64,000 nucleotides of DNA from Halorubrum salinarum (lineage in GTDB: Archaea; Halobacteriota; Halobacteria; Halobacteriales; Haloferacaceae), in assembly GCF_013267195.1 (NCBI RefSeq), contig NZ_CP053941.1, positions 620,001-684,000 on the forward strand, given 5' to 3'. Shown here piece after piece: positions 16,273-25,609 of this stretch. A model generated the notes under the pieces. That model worked only from the letters and a program-made list of their open reading frames with translations. It was not told the origin of the DNA and did not search any database. Within the stretch, counting starts at the first letter, position 1; each line of letters opens with the position of its first letter. Both the position numbers and the translations under genes were made by a program.

Positions 16273-16827
16273 ATGGCTCTACTCCAGAAGCTCAAAGAGA
16301 AGCTCGGATTCGGGAGCGGTTCGGGCGAGCGCGAGTCCGGCGAGACGGAAGTGACGGTAGAGCGGGAATCGGAGCCGGCGGCCGAGCCGCCCGCGGCCGA
16401 CGAGCCCGCGGCCGGCGATTCGGTCGAGCCGGACGACGCGGAACCGGCGGAAAGCGAGTCGAGCGACGCGGAACCGGCGGAGAGCGAGGCGGACGACGTC
16501 GACGAGGAGGCGGTCGCCGCGGAGACAGAGGCGGCCGCCTCGACGGAGTCGCTCGTCGACGACGAGGGCGCGGGGGCGGACGAGGCGGCCGAGCAGGCGG
16601 AGGCCGCGGCGGGCGAGGCGGACGACGTCGCGGTCGACGACGACGACCGCGGCCCGAGCGTCGAGGAGATCAAGGGGATCGGCCCGGCGTACGCCGAGCG
16701 GCTCGCCGAGATCGGGATCGAGACGGTGGCCGACCTCGCGGACGCGGACGCCGCCGAGGTGGCGGAGGGCACGAGCGTCGGCGAGAAGCGCGCCGCGACG
16801 TGGATCGACCGCGCGAGCGAGTTCTGA
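16273..16827 (+). CDS. Acidic protein with C-terminal helix-hairpin-helix domain
   Basis: The protein has 184 residues. It starts with a short basic helix ([13 protein letters not shown]), then about 110 residues of low-complexity Glu, Asp and Ala with imperfect SDAEPAESE repeats. Residues about 130-184 form a helix-hairpin-helix pair ([20 protein letters not shown], then [15 protein letters not shown]), which usually binds DNA or proteins without sequence specificity. TTTTTAAATAT about 30 bases before the ATG is a good promoter. Only 53 bases separate it from pabB, so co-transcription is possible but a functional link is not evident. Confidence 0.8.
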   Translation: MALLQKLKEKLGFGSGSGERESGETEVTVERESEPAAEPPAADEPAAGDSVEPDDAEPAESESSDAEPAESEADDVDEEAVAAETEAAASTESLVDDEGAGADEAAEQAEAAAGEADDVAVDDDDRGPSVEEIKGIGPAYAERLAEIGIETVADLADADAAEVAEGTSVGEKRAATWIDRASEF

Positions 16828-16880
16828 CGGGCCGGTCGGGCGACCGCAACTGTTTCCTCGCGCCCGCCGAACGGAGTCCC

Positions 16881-18560
16881 ATGAGGCGAACGGTACACAC
16901 CGACCGGGAGCGGTTCCGCGCGGTCGCGGCCGCGGCGCCGGACGGCGCGCGGGTCCCGGTCGAGATCCGGGTCGCCGTCGACGACCCCTTCGACGCCTAC
17001 CGCCGGGCGCGGGACGGCCCCGGCGGCGTCTTCTACGAGACGACGGGCGGCCAGTCCGGGTGGGGGTACTTCGGCGTCGACCCGATCGAGCGGCTGACCG
17101 TCGCCGCCGAGGCGGTCGTCGCCGGCGCGGGCGGCGCGGACGGAGCGGAGCGCGGCGAAGGGGCGAACGGAGCGGGCGACTACCGGCGCCCGTCGGCCTC
17201 GCTTTCGGCTTTGGAGGGCGTCCTCGACGGCGAGACGCTGGCGCGTGGCGACTGCGAGGTGCCGTACCCGTGCGGCGCGTTCGGCTGGCTCTCCTACGAC
17301 GTGGCGCGCGAGTTGGAGGCGTTCCCGCCGGCGCCGCCCGCGGGCCCCGGCGCGGTCGACGACCGCGGGCTCCCGCGGCTCCAGGCCGCGCTCTTCGACC
17401 GGATCGCGGCCTGGGAGTGTCCGGTGGATGCCGAGGACGGCGACGACGACGGCGGGACCGTCACGCTCCGCGTGACCGCCTGTCCCCGTGTGCCGGCGGG
17501 GCTCGACGACACCGAGGCCGACCGCGAGGCGCTCGACGCGCTGTTCGACGAGGGGCGGGCGCGGGCCGCCGACCTGATAACCCGGATCGAGACCGGGGAC
17601 GCGGCCTCTGGGGCGCCGCCCGACCCGGCCGCGGAGAGCGCGACCTTCGAGAGCGACGTGGGCCGCGAGGGGTACGCCGACGCGGTCCGGCGGGTCAAGG
17701 CGTCCGTCCGCGACGGCGACACGTTCCAGGCGAACGTCTCGCAGCGGCTGACCGCGCCGGCCGCGGTCCATCCCGTCGAGGCGTACGACGCGCTCCGCGA
17801 GGTGAACCCGGCGCCGTACTCCGGGCTGATCGAGTTCGGCGACCGCCCGACCGGCGGCGACCTCGTGAGCGCGAGCCCGGAGCTCCTCCTGGCGCGCGAG
17901 CCGACCGACGACCCCGACCGCGGCGCGCGCCTCGTCACGGAGCCGATAGCGGGGACGCGGCCCCGGGGGGACACGGAGTCGGCCGACGCCGGGCTGGAGG
18001 CCGAGCTGACCGGCGACGAGAAGGAGCGCGCCGAGCACGCGATGTTGGTCGATCTGGAGCGCAACGACCTCGGGAAGGTGTCGCGGTTCGGCACGGTCGA
18101 GGTGAGCGAGTACCGACGGGTGGACCGCTACAGCGAGGTGATGCACCTCGTGAGCCTGATCGAGGGCGAGGCCTGCCCGGACGTGGGGCTCGCGGACGCG
18201 GTCGCGGCCTGCTTCCCCGGCGGGACCATCACGGGCGCGCCGAAGCCGCGGACGATGGAAATCATCGACGAGCTGGAGCCGACGCGCCGCGGGCCCTACA
18301 CCGGGTCGATGTTCGCGGCCGGGTTCGACGGCCGCGCGACGCTGAACATCGTCATCCGGACCCTCGTGCGCCACGCCGCCGAGTACCACCTCCGGGTCGG
18401 CGCGGGGATCGTCCACGACTCGGACCCGGACGCGGAGTACGAGGAGACGCTCGCGAAGGCGCGCGCGCTGGTGAGCGCGGTCGACGAGGCGCTCGCCGCC
18501 GGCGACATGGCGGTCGAGCCGGAGGACGGGCCCGCGCCGGAGGAGGTGACCGAGCGATGA
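16881..18560 (+). CDS. pabB: Chorismate-binding synthase component I (aminodeoxychorismate synthase PabB, or TrpE-like)
   Basis: Converts chorismate with ammonia from the partner amidotransferase. The protein has 559 residues. The catalytic C-terminal half contains [12 protein letters not shown], the PIAGT motif at 355-359, [33 protein letters not shown] and [23 protein letters not shown] also occurs in anthranilate synthases, whereas E. coli PabB has PIKGT, so sequence alone does not settle PabB versus TrpE. The downstream class IV aminotransferase, the partner in p-aminobenzoate synthesis, favours PabB. The stop overlaps the pabA ATG (ATGA). Confidence 0.82.
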   Translation: MRRTVHTDRERFRAVAAAAPDGARVPVEIRVAVDDPFDAYRRARDGPGGVFYETTGGQSGWGYFGVDPIERLTVAAEAVVAGAGGADGAERGEGANGAGDYRRPSASLSALEGVLDGETLARGDCEVPYPCGAFGWLSYDVARELEAFPPAPPAGPGAVDDRGLPRLQAALFDRIAAWECPVDAEDGDDDGGTVTLRVTACPRVPAGLDDTEADREALDALFDEGRARAADLITRIETGDAASGAPPDPAAESATFESDVGREGYADAVRRVKASVRDGDTFQANVSQRLTAPAAVHPVEAYDALREVNPAPYSGLIEFGDRPTGGDLVSASPELLLAREPTDDPDRGARLVTEPIAGTRPRGDTESADAGLEAELTGDEKERAEHAMLVDLERNDLGKVSRFGTVEVSEYRRVDRYSEVMHLVSLIEGEACPDVGLADAVAACFPGGTITGAPKPRTMEIIDELEPTRRGPYTGSMFAAGFDGRATLNIVIRTLVRHAAEYHLRVGAGIVHDSDPDAEYEETLAKARALVSAVDEALAAGDMAVEPEDGPAPEEVTER

Positions 18561-19258
18561 CGGGCGACATCGACGGCGGCGGCGTCGACGCGGCGGCCGA
18601 CGGCGGGAGTAGCGACGCGGCGACCGCGGCGGCCAACGTCAACGCGCGGGGCGGCTGGCGCCCCGGCGCGGGAGACGCCGACGCCCGGGTCCTCGTGGTC
18701 GACAACTACGACTCGTTCGCGTACAACCTCGTCCAGTACGTCGGCGAGGTCGCCGGCGCGGTGACGGTCCGGCGGAACGACGCGGTCGACCTCGCCGGGA
18801 TCCGCGCGCTCGACCCGGACGGCGTCGTTGTCTCGCCCGGCCCGGGGACGCCGGCGGAGGCGGGCGTCTCGACCGCGGTCTTCGAGCTCGACCGGCCCGT
18901 GTTCGGCGTCTGCCTCGGCCACCAGGCGCTGTGCGCGAGCGGCGGGAGCCGCGTCGGCCACGCGCCGGAGGTCGTCCACGGGAAGCCGTCGACGATCACC
19001 CACGACGGCGAGGGCGTCTTCGCCGGGCTCCCCGACCGCCTTCGGGTCGGACGGTACCACTCGCTGTGCGTCGAGCGCGAGGACCTCCCCGACGAACTCG
19101 TCGAGACCGCCCGCACCGACGAGGAGCGCGAGGTCGTGATGGGCGTGCGCCACCACGAGAAGCCGCACGTCGGCGTCCAGTTCCACCCGGAGAGCATCCT
19201 GACGCCTCGCGGGAAGCGCATGGTCCGGAACTTCGTGGAGGTGTGTGAGGATGCGTGA
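18557..19258 (+). CDS. pabA: Glutamine amidotransferase component II (PabA/TrpG type)
   Basis: Supplies ammonia from glutamine to component I. The protein has 233 residues with a Gly/Ala-rich N-terminal extension of about 42 residues that the family does not need. The class I amidotransferase follows: [27 protein letters not shown], nucleophile C119 in GVCLGHQAL, and H210/E212 in VQFHPESIL. It overlaps pabB by four bases and pabC by eight, so the three are one operon. A shorter start inside the extension is possible, but no suitable codon is evident close to the domain. Confidence 0.87.
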   Translation: MTGDIDGGGVDAAADGGSSDAATAAANVNARGGWRPGAGDADARVLVVDNYDSFAYNLVQYVGEVAGAVTVRRNDAVDLAGIRALDPDGVVVSPGPGTPAEAGVSTAVFELDRPVFGVCLGHQALCASGGSRVGHAPEVVHGKPSTITHDGEGVFAGLPDRLRVGRYHSLCVEREDLPDELVETARTDEEREVVMGVRHHEKPHVGVQFHPESILTPRGKRMVRNFVEVCEDA

Positions 19259-20171
19259 CGCAGACGAGGACGCGGAGCGACTGTACCACGTCGACGGCGA
19301 CCTCGTCCCCACCCCGGAGGCGACCGTCTCGGTGGAGGACCGCGGGTTCGCCTACGGCGACGCCGCCTTCGAGACGATGCGCGCGTACGGGGGCGCCGTC
19401 TTCCGGTGGGACGCGCACGCGGACCGGCTCCGGGACACCTGCGAGACGCTCGGGCTCGACCACGGGCTCGCCGACGCGGACCTGAAACGCCGGGTCGACG
19501 AGACCCTCGCCGCGAACGACCTCGCGGACGCGTACGTGAAGCTCTCGGTCACTCGCGGGGTCCAGCCGGGGACGCTCGACCCGAAGCCGGCGGTCGACCC
19601 GACTGTCGTCGTGATCGCGAAGCCGCTCGCGCGCGGCGGCGTCGGGAGCGACCCGGTCCACGACGGCCCGGCCGCGCTCCAGACGACGAAGACGCGCAAG
19701 CCCGCCGACCGCGCGATCCCGGCCGCGGCCAAGACCCACAACTACCTCAACGGAATCTTGGCTCGACTCGAACTGCGGGTCACGGGCGCCGACGAGGCCA
19801 TGCTGCTCGACCCGGACGGCAACGTCGCGGAGGGCGCGACCGCGAACCTCTTCTTCGCCGACGGGACGGCCCTGAAGACGCCGTCGCTCGACGGCCCGAT
19901 CCTCCCCGGCGTCACCAGGGCGACCGTGATCGAGGTCGCGGAGGAGGAGGGGATCCCGGTGGAGGAGGGGACGTACGCACCCGACGCGGTGCGCGAGGCC
20001 GACGAGGTGTTCCTCACGAACTCCACCTGGGAGGTCCGGCCCGTGGCGACCGTCGACGGCATCGCGGTCGACGGCGACGGCGAGGGGGTCGCCGGCCCGC
20101 TCACGACCCTCATCTCCCGGCTGTTCGACCGGCGGATCGAGGAAGCTCACTACGACGGCGAGCGGCTCTGA
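19251..20171 (+). CDS. pabC: Class IV PLP aminotransferase: aminodeoxychorismate lyase (PabC)-like
   Basis: The protein has 306 residues of fold type IV: VSVEDRGFAYGDAAFETMRAYGG, PLP lysine K161 in AKTHNYLNGILARLE, GNVAEGATANLFF, and EVFLTNSTWEVRPV. Branched-chain aminotransferases share this fold. Its position, overlapping pabA by eight bases behind pabB, supports the lyase that releases p-aminobenzoate and pyruvate. The ATG at 19251 follows an in-frame GTG at 19245 by two codons; either could start. Haloarchaea use folate-type cofactors, so a pab operon is expected. Confidence 0.83.
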   Translation: MRDADEDAERLYHVDGDLVPTPEATVSVEDRGFAYGDAAFETMRAYGGAVFRWDAHADRLRDTCETLGLDHGLADADLKRRVDETLAANDLADAYVKLSVTRGVQPGTLDPKPAVDPTVVVIAKPLARGGVGSDPVHDGPAALQTTKTRKPADRAIPAAAKTHNYLNGILARLELRVTGADEAMLLDPDGNVAEGATANLFFADGTALKTPSLDGPILPGVTRATVIEVAEEEGIPVEEGTYAPDAVREADEVFLTNSTWEVRPVATVDGIAVDGDGEGVAGPLTTLISRLFDRRIEEAHYDGERL

Positions 20172-20221
20172 GGTCGGCGGGGGACCACAGCGTTCAAATC
20201 GGCCCCATCCCACCGGACAAT

Positions 20222-20692
20222 ATGGACGAGAGCCGCCGGATCGCCGGCGTCGAGGAGGTCCCGGAGGAGAGCACGCTGCTCGCGACACTGCGCCCGGTCG
20301 ACCCCGAGTCGGTCGACGAGGGAGAGGGCGACCTCGGCGAGGGCGAGGACGGCGGGCCCGAGGTCGAGGCGATCCTCACGCGGGCCGCCGGGGAGGTCCG
20401 CGCGTTCCGGAACTACTGTCAACACTGGACCGACGTGCGCCTCGACAAGGACGACGGGGCGTTCGTGCGCAACGGCGAGGTGTTCTGTCAGACGCACGGC
20501 GCCACCTTCGAGGCCGACGGCGGCTACTGTAACTTCGGTCCCTGCGAGGGCGCCGTCCTCGAATCGGTCGGCGTGACGGTCGCGGACGACGCGGTGTACC
20601 TCGACGACGACGCCTACGAGTTCGTCCGGCTCGGCCCCTCCGCGGGGAAGGGCGACGGCGGCGGCTCGCGGATCGACTTCACCGGGAACTGA
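20222..20692 (+). CDS. Rieske-type [2Fe-2S] protein
   Basis: The protein has 156 residues. The two Rieske boxes are complete: C66-x-H68 in NYCQHWTDV and C89-x-x-H92 in FCQTHGATF, followed by CNFGPCEGA, whose two cysteines may form the stabilising disulfide. No membrane helix or signal is seen, so it is a soluble ferredoxin-like Rieske protein. Upstream oxygenase-type components are not present. The acidic insertion at about residues 30-48 is typical of halophilic versions. It lies 50 bases after pabC on the same strand, and a short spacer leaves co-transcription open. Confidence 0.9.
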   Translation: MDESRRIAGVEEVPEESTLLATLRPVDPESVDEGEGDLGEGEDGGPEVEAILTRAAGEVRAFRNYCQHWTDVRLDKDDGAFVRNGEVFCQTHGATFEADGGYCNFGPCEGAVLESVGVTVADDAVYLDDDAYEFVRLGPSAGKGDGGGSRIDFTGN

Positions 20693-20730
20693 GCGCGGCC
20701 GGGGGCCGCGACCGCGCCCCTCGCCGGCGG

Positions 20731-21177
20731 TCAGAACCGCGTGCGACCGCTCCCGCCGCCGGCGTCCTCGCGGCCGAGCGCCTTCTTCAGGAAGTTCATC
20801 CAGCGCTTCTGGTCGGCGGCCTCCTGGCGCTTGGCCTCGGTCTCCGGGTCGGGCGCGTCGAGCCCCTCCAGCGCCTCCAGCGCGCGGTCGATGCCGATGA
20901 TCGACGCCGCCAGCCGCTCGCCCTCCTCGTAGCTCACCTCGTTGTCCTCGATCGGCGCCAGGCGGTCGAGCCGCTCGCGGCGGAGGTTCCGCTTGGCGCG
21001 CTCGACGCGGTCGCGCTCGCCGGGCGGGACCGAGTCGCGCCGCTTGATCTCGAAGACGAACGACCGGAGGTCGATCGCCTCCCCCTGGATCTCGATCGAC
21101 TCCGGGATGTCGACGCCGATCGTCGACGACTCCCGTTCGACCCGCTCCAGGAGCTGTTTTCGCTCGAACTCCTTCAC
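20731..21177 (-). CDS. DUF5788 family haloarchaeal protein
   Basis: The protein has 148 residues, is highly charged and mostly helical. It starts MKEFERKQLLERVERESSTIGVDIPESIEI and contains FVFEIKRRDSVPPGERDRVERAKRNLRRER, a pattern I recognise as the haloarchaeal DUF5788 family. No catalytic motif or membrane segment is seen. It is transcribed convergently with the Rieske gene and lies 48 bases from the kinase gene's stop; the kinase is upstream on the same strand. The function is unknown. Confidence 0.8.
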   Translation of the reverse strand: MKEFERKQLLERVERESSTIGVDIPESIEIQGEAIDLRSFVFEIKRRDSVPPGERDRVERAKRNLRRERLDRLAPIEDNEVSYEEGERLAASIIGIDRALEALEGLDAPDPETEAKRQEAADQKRWMNFLKKALGREDAGGGSGRTRF

Positions 21178-21225
21178 GCTCGATCGGTAGGTCGCGGGCG
21201 CACTTCGCTCCTTCGCCGGGCGCCG

Positions 21226-22335
21226 TCAGGCCGACGGCGCCGGCCGCTCCCTCGCCGGGAGGTAGAGCCGGACGACGTTGCCGCGGGGGTCCCGCCGCTC
21301 GAACTCGAGTTCTCCCCCGAGCGACTCGATACACCACTTCATGACGAAGAGGCCGACGCCCGTCCCGTGGCGGGTGTTCGTCACCTCGCCGAACGCGTCG
21401 AGGGCGTCGACCTCGGCCTCCGGAATGTGCGGGTTCGCGTCGACGACGCGGATCTCCACGCGCCCGGTGTTCGGCGACGGGCGGACGGTCACCTCGACGG
21501 TCGGGTCCGGCTCGTCAGCGTGCCGGACCGCGTTCTCGACCGCGTGGCGAAGCGCGTGGTCGAACGCGGCGTCGACGTGGATCCACATGGGTCGGCGCTC
21601 CTCGACGACGAACTCGGCGTCGGGGTATGACGGTTCGAGCGCGGCGACGACGTCGCGCGCGGCGGCGGCGGCCCGTCGGTGCGAACGCGGCGGCTCCGAC
21701 CGACAGACGGCCTGCTGGATCTCCTTGACCGAGGTCGCGACGCCGCCAAGCCCCACCGCGGCCTCGCGCGCATCCGCGGCAGCCTCGCGAACGCCGTCGT
21801 CGTCGGTCGCCCGAAGGATCTCGCCGGTGTACCCGATGATCTTGTTCGCCTCGTTCCGGAGGTTATGTCGGAGCACGCGCCAGAACAGTGCCTCGCGCCG
21901 GCTCGCAGCGTAGTGCTCGCTGATGTCGCGCACCTCGGCGAGGACTCGTCTCGTGCCCGTCCCGCGCTCGCCGTCGCCGTCGGTTCGTCGGTCGGCGTCG
22001 CCCTCCGGCCCCCGGTCGCCGGACCACGGGGAGAGCGAGACGCGGACCCAGACCAACTCCCCGTCACGCCGCTTGATCCGCCACGTGAACTCGGGCGAGC
22101 CGCCGGCGGCGGCCTCGCGGAGGCGCTCGGCGAACTCCGACTCGGAGAAGCGGTACGTGTTGGCGGTGTATCGACCGACTGACAGCCCGCGGAGCTCCGC
22201 GGTCGAGTACCCGACGAGCGACTCCAAGCGGTCGTTCGCGCTCTCTACAGTACCGTCGGCGACGTCGAACAGCGCGATACCGACCCGGAGGGAGTCGTAC
22301 GCCGGTGGCAGTCGCGCGTGCGGCTTCGCGGCCAT
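21226..22335 (-). CDS. PAS-domain sensor histidine kinase
   Basis: The protein has 369 residues and no membrane segment. Residues about 10-125 form a PAS domain (VGIALFDVADGTVESANDRLESLVGYS, FTWRIKRRDGELVWVRVSLSP). The H-box is FWRVLRHNLRNEANKIIGYTGEIL (about residue 165), the N-box HAVENAVRHADEP, and the G2 region HGTGVGLFVMKWCIESLGG. The G1 motif is unusual: VVDANPHIPEAE replaces DNGPGIP. The ATG at 22335 is chosen because upstream residues do not fit. A TATATATC element at 22380-22390 could serve this gene or the divergent one. No response regulator is adjacent, which is common in haloarchaea. Confidence 0.9.
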   Translation of the reverse strand: MAAKPHARLPPAYDSLRVGIALFDVADGTVESANDRLESLVGYSTAELRGLSVGRYTANTYRFSESEFAERLREAAAGGSPEFTWRIKRRDGELVWVRVSLSPWSGDRGPEGDADRRTDGDGERGTGTRRVLAEVRDISEHYAASRREALFWRVLRHNLRNEANKIIGYTGEILRATDDDGVREAAADAREAAVGLGGVATSVKEIQQAVCRSEPPRSHRRAAAAARDVVAALEPSYPDAEFVVEERRPMWIHVDAAFDHALRHAVENAVRHADEPDPTVEVTVRPSPNTGRVEIRVVDANPHIPEAEVDALDAFGEVTNTRHGTGVGLFVMKWCIESLGGELEFERRDPRGNVVRLYLPARERPAPSA

Positions 22336-22447
22336 ACGTGTTGACTCGTCTCCTGCCCGGTCATGGGGCTTGCTAAGAGGGATATATATCGCTCCGGTTC
22401 GCTCGGGACCGTCGGGGTTTTTCGCGCGCGTCACGGAAGGGTAACAC

Positions 22448-23236
22448 ATGAAGTCGCTCGAAGCCGAACTCAACGCCGCCCGCGACCTCGCGGTCGCGGA
22501 CCTGGCGGACGCCATCGAGTCCATCGGGTTCGAGTGTACGCGCTGCGGCGGCTGCTGTACCGGCTACGCCCCCGACGAGCCGGGGGGCGCGCCCGCGGGA
22601 GAGGGGGCAGACGAGGGGGGCTCAGACGGCGACGGCGATACCCCCGACTGCCACGACGGCGACGACGCCGACCGCGAGCCGCACACCGCGACCGTCTTCC
22701 CGGACGAGGTCCGGCGCGTCGCCGCCGCCGCCGAGGACGAATCCGGCGAGGCGTACGACTGGCGCGACGTGGCGCGGCCGATGCCGTTCGGCCTCGACGC
22801 CGACGGGGACGGCGACCCGGTCGGCGAGACGTTCGAGTGGGCGCTCGCGACCGACGGCTGCGGCGACTGTACCTTCTACGAGGAATCGGGCGGGGAGGGC
22901 GCCTGTACCGTCCACGACGCGCGACCCCTCATCTGCCGGACCTACCCGTTCAGCGTCGCCCTGGAGGGAACGAGCCAGCCGATGGGCGAGGCGGTCGACG
23001 AGGCGGGGGTCGTCCGCGCCCACGAGTGCGAGGGGCTCGGCCGCGACATCTCCCGCGAGGACGCCGAGGAACTGGCCGCGGCGCTGAAGGAGCGCGCGGT
23101 TCGCGAGCTCGAAGAGGCCATCGGCGTGCGCGACGGCTACGACCCGACTGCGCGCGAGCGGGCCGACGGGGACGTCGTCGTCTTCGACTCCGAGGGCCCG
23201 AAGGAGGCCGACGGGACCCCGATCGGCGGGGAGTAA
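22448..23236 (+). CDS. YkgJ-type cysteine-cluster protein
   Basis: The protein has 262 residues. The N-terminal cluster FECTRCGGCCTGY (about residues 29-41) and later CGDCTFY, CTVHDARPLICRTYPF and HECEGLG are the hallmark cysteines of the YkgJ/CxxCxxCC family, thought to bind Zn or an Fe-S cluster. An acidic insertion of about 40 residues separates the first cluster from HTATVFPDEV. The target is unknown. It is divergent from the histidine kinase with 112 bases between, including the A+T-rich TATATATC element. Confidence 0.88.
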   Translation: MKSLEAELNAARDLAVADLADAIESIGFECTRCGGCCTGYAPDEPGGAPAGEGADEGGSDGDGDTPDCHDGDDADREPHTATVFPDEVRRVAAAAEDESGEAYDWRDVARPMPFGLDADGDGDPVGETFEWALATDGCGDCTFYEESGGEGACTVHDARPLICRTYPFSVALEGTSQPMGEAVDEAGVVRAHECEGLGRDISREDAEELAAALKERAVRELEEAIGVRDGYDPTARERADGDVVVFDSEGPKEADGTPIGGE

Positions 23237-23269
23237 CGGGAGCGGAGACGGGTCTCGGTCGGGGCGTTC

Positions 23270-24190
23270 TCAGACCACGTCCAGCGCCGCGTCCACGTCG
23301 TCGCGGATCGCCTCGCGGGCGGCCTCGTCCGGGAGCGTTAGCGGCGGGCGCACCGCCGGGTCGGGGATGAAGCCGCGGTGCGCCGCCGCCACCTTCGTCG
23401 CCGGCGCGAAGCCGTGGTCGGCGCAGCGGGCGAAAAGCGGCGCGACCGCGCGGCGGTGGAGCGCCAGTGCCCGCTCGTCGTCGCCGTCGCGGATCGCCTC
23501 GCCGAGCGCGTCGAAGACCTCCGGGATCGCCTGCGAGAGCGCGTGGATCCCGCCGTCGACGCCGAGGCTCGCGCTCGGGTACAGCTGGGCGTCGACGCCC
23601 TGGAAGACGGCGAAGTCCTCGGGCGTGCCGCCGATTTTCGCCTCCAGGCCGGTGAGGTCGCCGGTCGTGTCCTTCATTCCGATCACCGACTCGCGGGCCG
23701 CCGCGTCGGCGAGCGCGTCGAGGTCGATGCCCTCGCCGACCGTCGCCGGGATGTCGTACAGCAGGATCGGGAGGGGAGCGTCGTCGGCGACGGCCTCCAG
23801 GAACGCTCGCTGCCCGTCCGGGTCCGTCGACGTGTGGTAGTAGGGAAGCGTGACGAGCCCCGCGTCGGCTCCGGCCGCCGCGGCGGCCGACAGGTGGTCT
23901 CGGACCCGCGAGACGGCGGTGTCGGCCGTGCCGGCGATGACCGGGACTCGCCCGTCGGCCGCGTCGACGACGGTCTCGATCACGGTCCGCCGCTCGCCGT
24001 CGTCGAGGCTCGCGAACTCGCCGGTCGTCCCGCAGGGGACAACCCCGTCGATCCCGGCCTCGACGAGCGCGTCGACGTGGCTCGCAAGGGCGTCGGCGTC
24101 GACCTCGCCGCCGGGGGCGTCGCCGTCGGCGGCGAACGGCGTCACTATCGGCGGCGAGACGGCTGCGTCCGGCAGATCGAAGATTGGCAT
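23270..24190 (-). CDS. Dihydrodipicolinate synthase / KDG-aldolase family protein
   Basis: TIM-barrel class I aldolase of 306 residues. It contains GTTGEFASL (the pyruvate carboxylate-binding GTTGE), LPYYH with the conserved Tyr, and the Schiff-base lysine in IGMKDTTGDL. In haloarchaea this family includes both lysine-pathway DapA and 2-keto-3-deoxygluconate aldolase. Nothing next to it (YkgJ on one side, TRAM on the other) decides the substrate, so no symbol is given. The ATG at 24190 gives the family-like start MPIFDLPDAAVSPPIVTPF; an upstream extension of nine residues is poor. Confidence 0.87.
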   Translation of the reverse strand: MPIFDLPDAAVSPPIVTPFAADGDAPGGEVDADALASHVDALVEAGIDGVVPCGTTGEFASLDDGERRTVIETVVDAADGRVPVIAGTADTAVSRVRDHLSAAAAAGADAGLVTLPYYHTSTDPDGQRAFLEAVADDAPLPILLYDIPATVGEGIDLDALADAAARESVIGMKDTTGDLTGLEAKIGGTPEDFAVFQGVDAQLYPSASLGVDGGIHALSQAIPEVFDALGEAIRDGDDERALALHRRAVAPLFARCADHGFAPATKVAAAHRGFIPDPAVRPPLTLPDEAAREAIRDDVDAALDVV

Positions 24191-24314
24191 GGACGGCCCT
24201 TCGACCGGTGCCGACAAAGTCGTTGGTACCCGCCGAACGCTTGCCGCCCGGCTCCCTAACAGTGTCGGCGGTACAACTATACTGGCCCGCTTCTAGTCTT
24301 CGATGGAGTCTACT

Positions 24315-24725
24315 ATGGAAATCTCCGAGAAGCTCCTCTGTCTGTTCAGCGCGGAAGTTCGCGAGGCCGACGACGGCGAGTACGTCGTCGACGTGCCCAA
24401 CCGAGAGATCGAGACCGGGTCGCTGGAGCCGGGCGAGACGTACCGCGTCGCGCTCGTCGCGCGCGACGGGGCCGCGGCGTCGACGGACGACGCCGACAGC
24501 GCCCCCTCCCGGAACAACGACGGACCGCAGCCGCCGGTCGAGCCCGGCGAGATGCGGTACGTCGAGATCGAGGACCTCGGCAAGCAGGGCGACGGGATCG
24601 CCCGCGTCGAGCGCGGCTACGTGATCATCGTCCCCGACACCGAGGTCGGCGAGCGCGTGAAGATCGAAGTGACCGAAGTGAAGTCCAACTTCGCCGTCGG
24701 CGAAGTCGTCGAAGAGGCGGGCTGA
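24315..24725 (+). CDS. TRAM-domain RNA-binding protein
   Basis: The protein has 136 residues. Residues about 1-50 are a short beta-rich part (MEISEKLLCLFSAEV, YVVDVPNREIETGSLEPGETYRVAL), followed by an acidic linker. Residues about 75-135 are the TRAM domain (RYVEIEDLGKQGDGIARVERGYVIIVPDTEVGERVKIEVTEV), which binds RNA. Stand-alone archaeal TRAM proteins act as RNA chaperones. The start is ambiguous: ATG 24303 adds four residues, and a TATA-like ACAACTATAC at 24273-24282 suits either. Confidence 0.88.
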   Translation: MEISEKLLCLFSAEVREADDGEYVVDVPNREIETGSLEPGETYRVALVARDGAAASTDDADSAPSRNNDGPQPPVEPGEMRYVEIEDLGKQGDGIARVERGYVIIVPDTEVGERVKIEVTEVKSNFAVGEVVEEAG

Positions 24726-24789
24726 AGCGACGGCGAAGCGCGGCGGCGGTTTCTGACGGCGGGACAGGCGACGAGCGGCGGCGCGCCGC

Positions 24790-25509
24790 TCACTTCCCGT
24801 CCGGTACCCTGGCGTCCCAGTACGACACCGAGGCGACGTAGTCGCCGGGGATCGTGTCGCCCGCGAGCTCGTCGAGCGCCCGGAACGGCCGCGCGACCGC
24901 GCCCGGCAGCTCGCGGTAGAAGCCGTACGGCAACACGAAGTCGTGCTCCTCGTTCGCGAGTGTGAGCCCCGCGTCGCCGAGCATGGCGGCGACCTGGCGC
25001 TCCGAGTAGAGCCGCGATCCCATCGGGAGCAGCCAGGTGTACAGCGTCCGCAGGCTGCGGCTGTTGAACGTGTCGAAGAACACCTGGTCGCGGCTGACCC
25101 GACGGAGCTCCTTCGCGAACGGGACCGGGTCGTCCATCAGGTGGAAGAATCGCATCGCGACGACCGTGTCGAAGTGGTCATCCGGGAACGGGAGCCGCGA
25201 GGCGTCGCCGCGGAGGAACTCGACGGCGTCGGCGTGCCCGGCGGCGGCGACCTTCTCGCGGGCCTGTTCGAGCATCTCGCGGGAGACGTCGAGCCCGACG
25301 ACGTCCGCGCCCTGATCGGCGAGCATCGTCGTGAACCGTCCGGTGCCGCAGGCGACCTCCAGCACGCGGTGACCGGGATCGATGGGCCCCAACGCGGCGA
25401 GGACGGCCTCCTTCTCCCGGCGGTCGATGAGCTGTCCGCCGCCGGAGAAGCGGACGTCGTCGTACTCCTCGGCGACCTCGTCGGCCTGGTACCAGTCCTG
25501 TCCCTTCAC
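24790..25509 (-). CDS. Class I SAM-dependent methyltransferase
   Basis: The protein has 239 residues. Motif I is HRVLEVACGTGRFTTMLA (about residue 48), motif II ADVVGLDVSREML, then FLRGDASRLPFPDDHFDTVVAMRFFHLM, typical of the Methyltransf_11/UbiE-like group. The substrate is unknown; the group methylates quinones, lipids or small molecules. It stands 100 bases downstream of the PPOX gene on the same strand and converges with the TRAM gene. No membrane segment is seen. Confidence 0.88.
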   Translation of the reverse strand: MKGQDWYQADEVAEEYDDVRFSGGGQLIDRREKEAVLAALGPIDPGHRVLEVACGTGRFTTMLADQGADVVGLDVSREMLEQAREKVAAAGHADAVEFLRGDASRLPFPDDHFDTVVAMRFFHLMDDPVPFAKELRRVSRDQVFFDTFNSRSLRTLYTWLLPMGSRLYSERQVAAMLGDAGLTLANEEHDFVLPYGFYRELPGAVARPFRALDELAGDTIPGDYVASVSYWDARVPDGK

Positions 25510-25609
25510 GTTGTCCGTGGTGGACGCCCGACCGACAAAACCGTACTGGAAGCGGTCCGACGGGGACCTCGGTTCGGGCGGTCCGAGCCGTTCCGACGGC
25601 GGTCGTCGG

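Noticed and set aside
15423-18416. Very long open frame on the minus strand (997 codons) opposite aroE and pabB
   Set aside because: Its product is Arg- and Pro-rich and unlike any acidic haloarchaeal protein. The opposite strand holds recognised enzymes with intact motifs. Such antisense frames are expected at high GC.
19245-19250. GTG start for pabC at 19245
   Set aside because: ATG two codons later is the stronger start codon and gives the same protein fold. It changes nothing functional.
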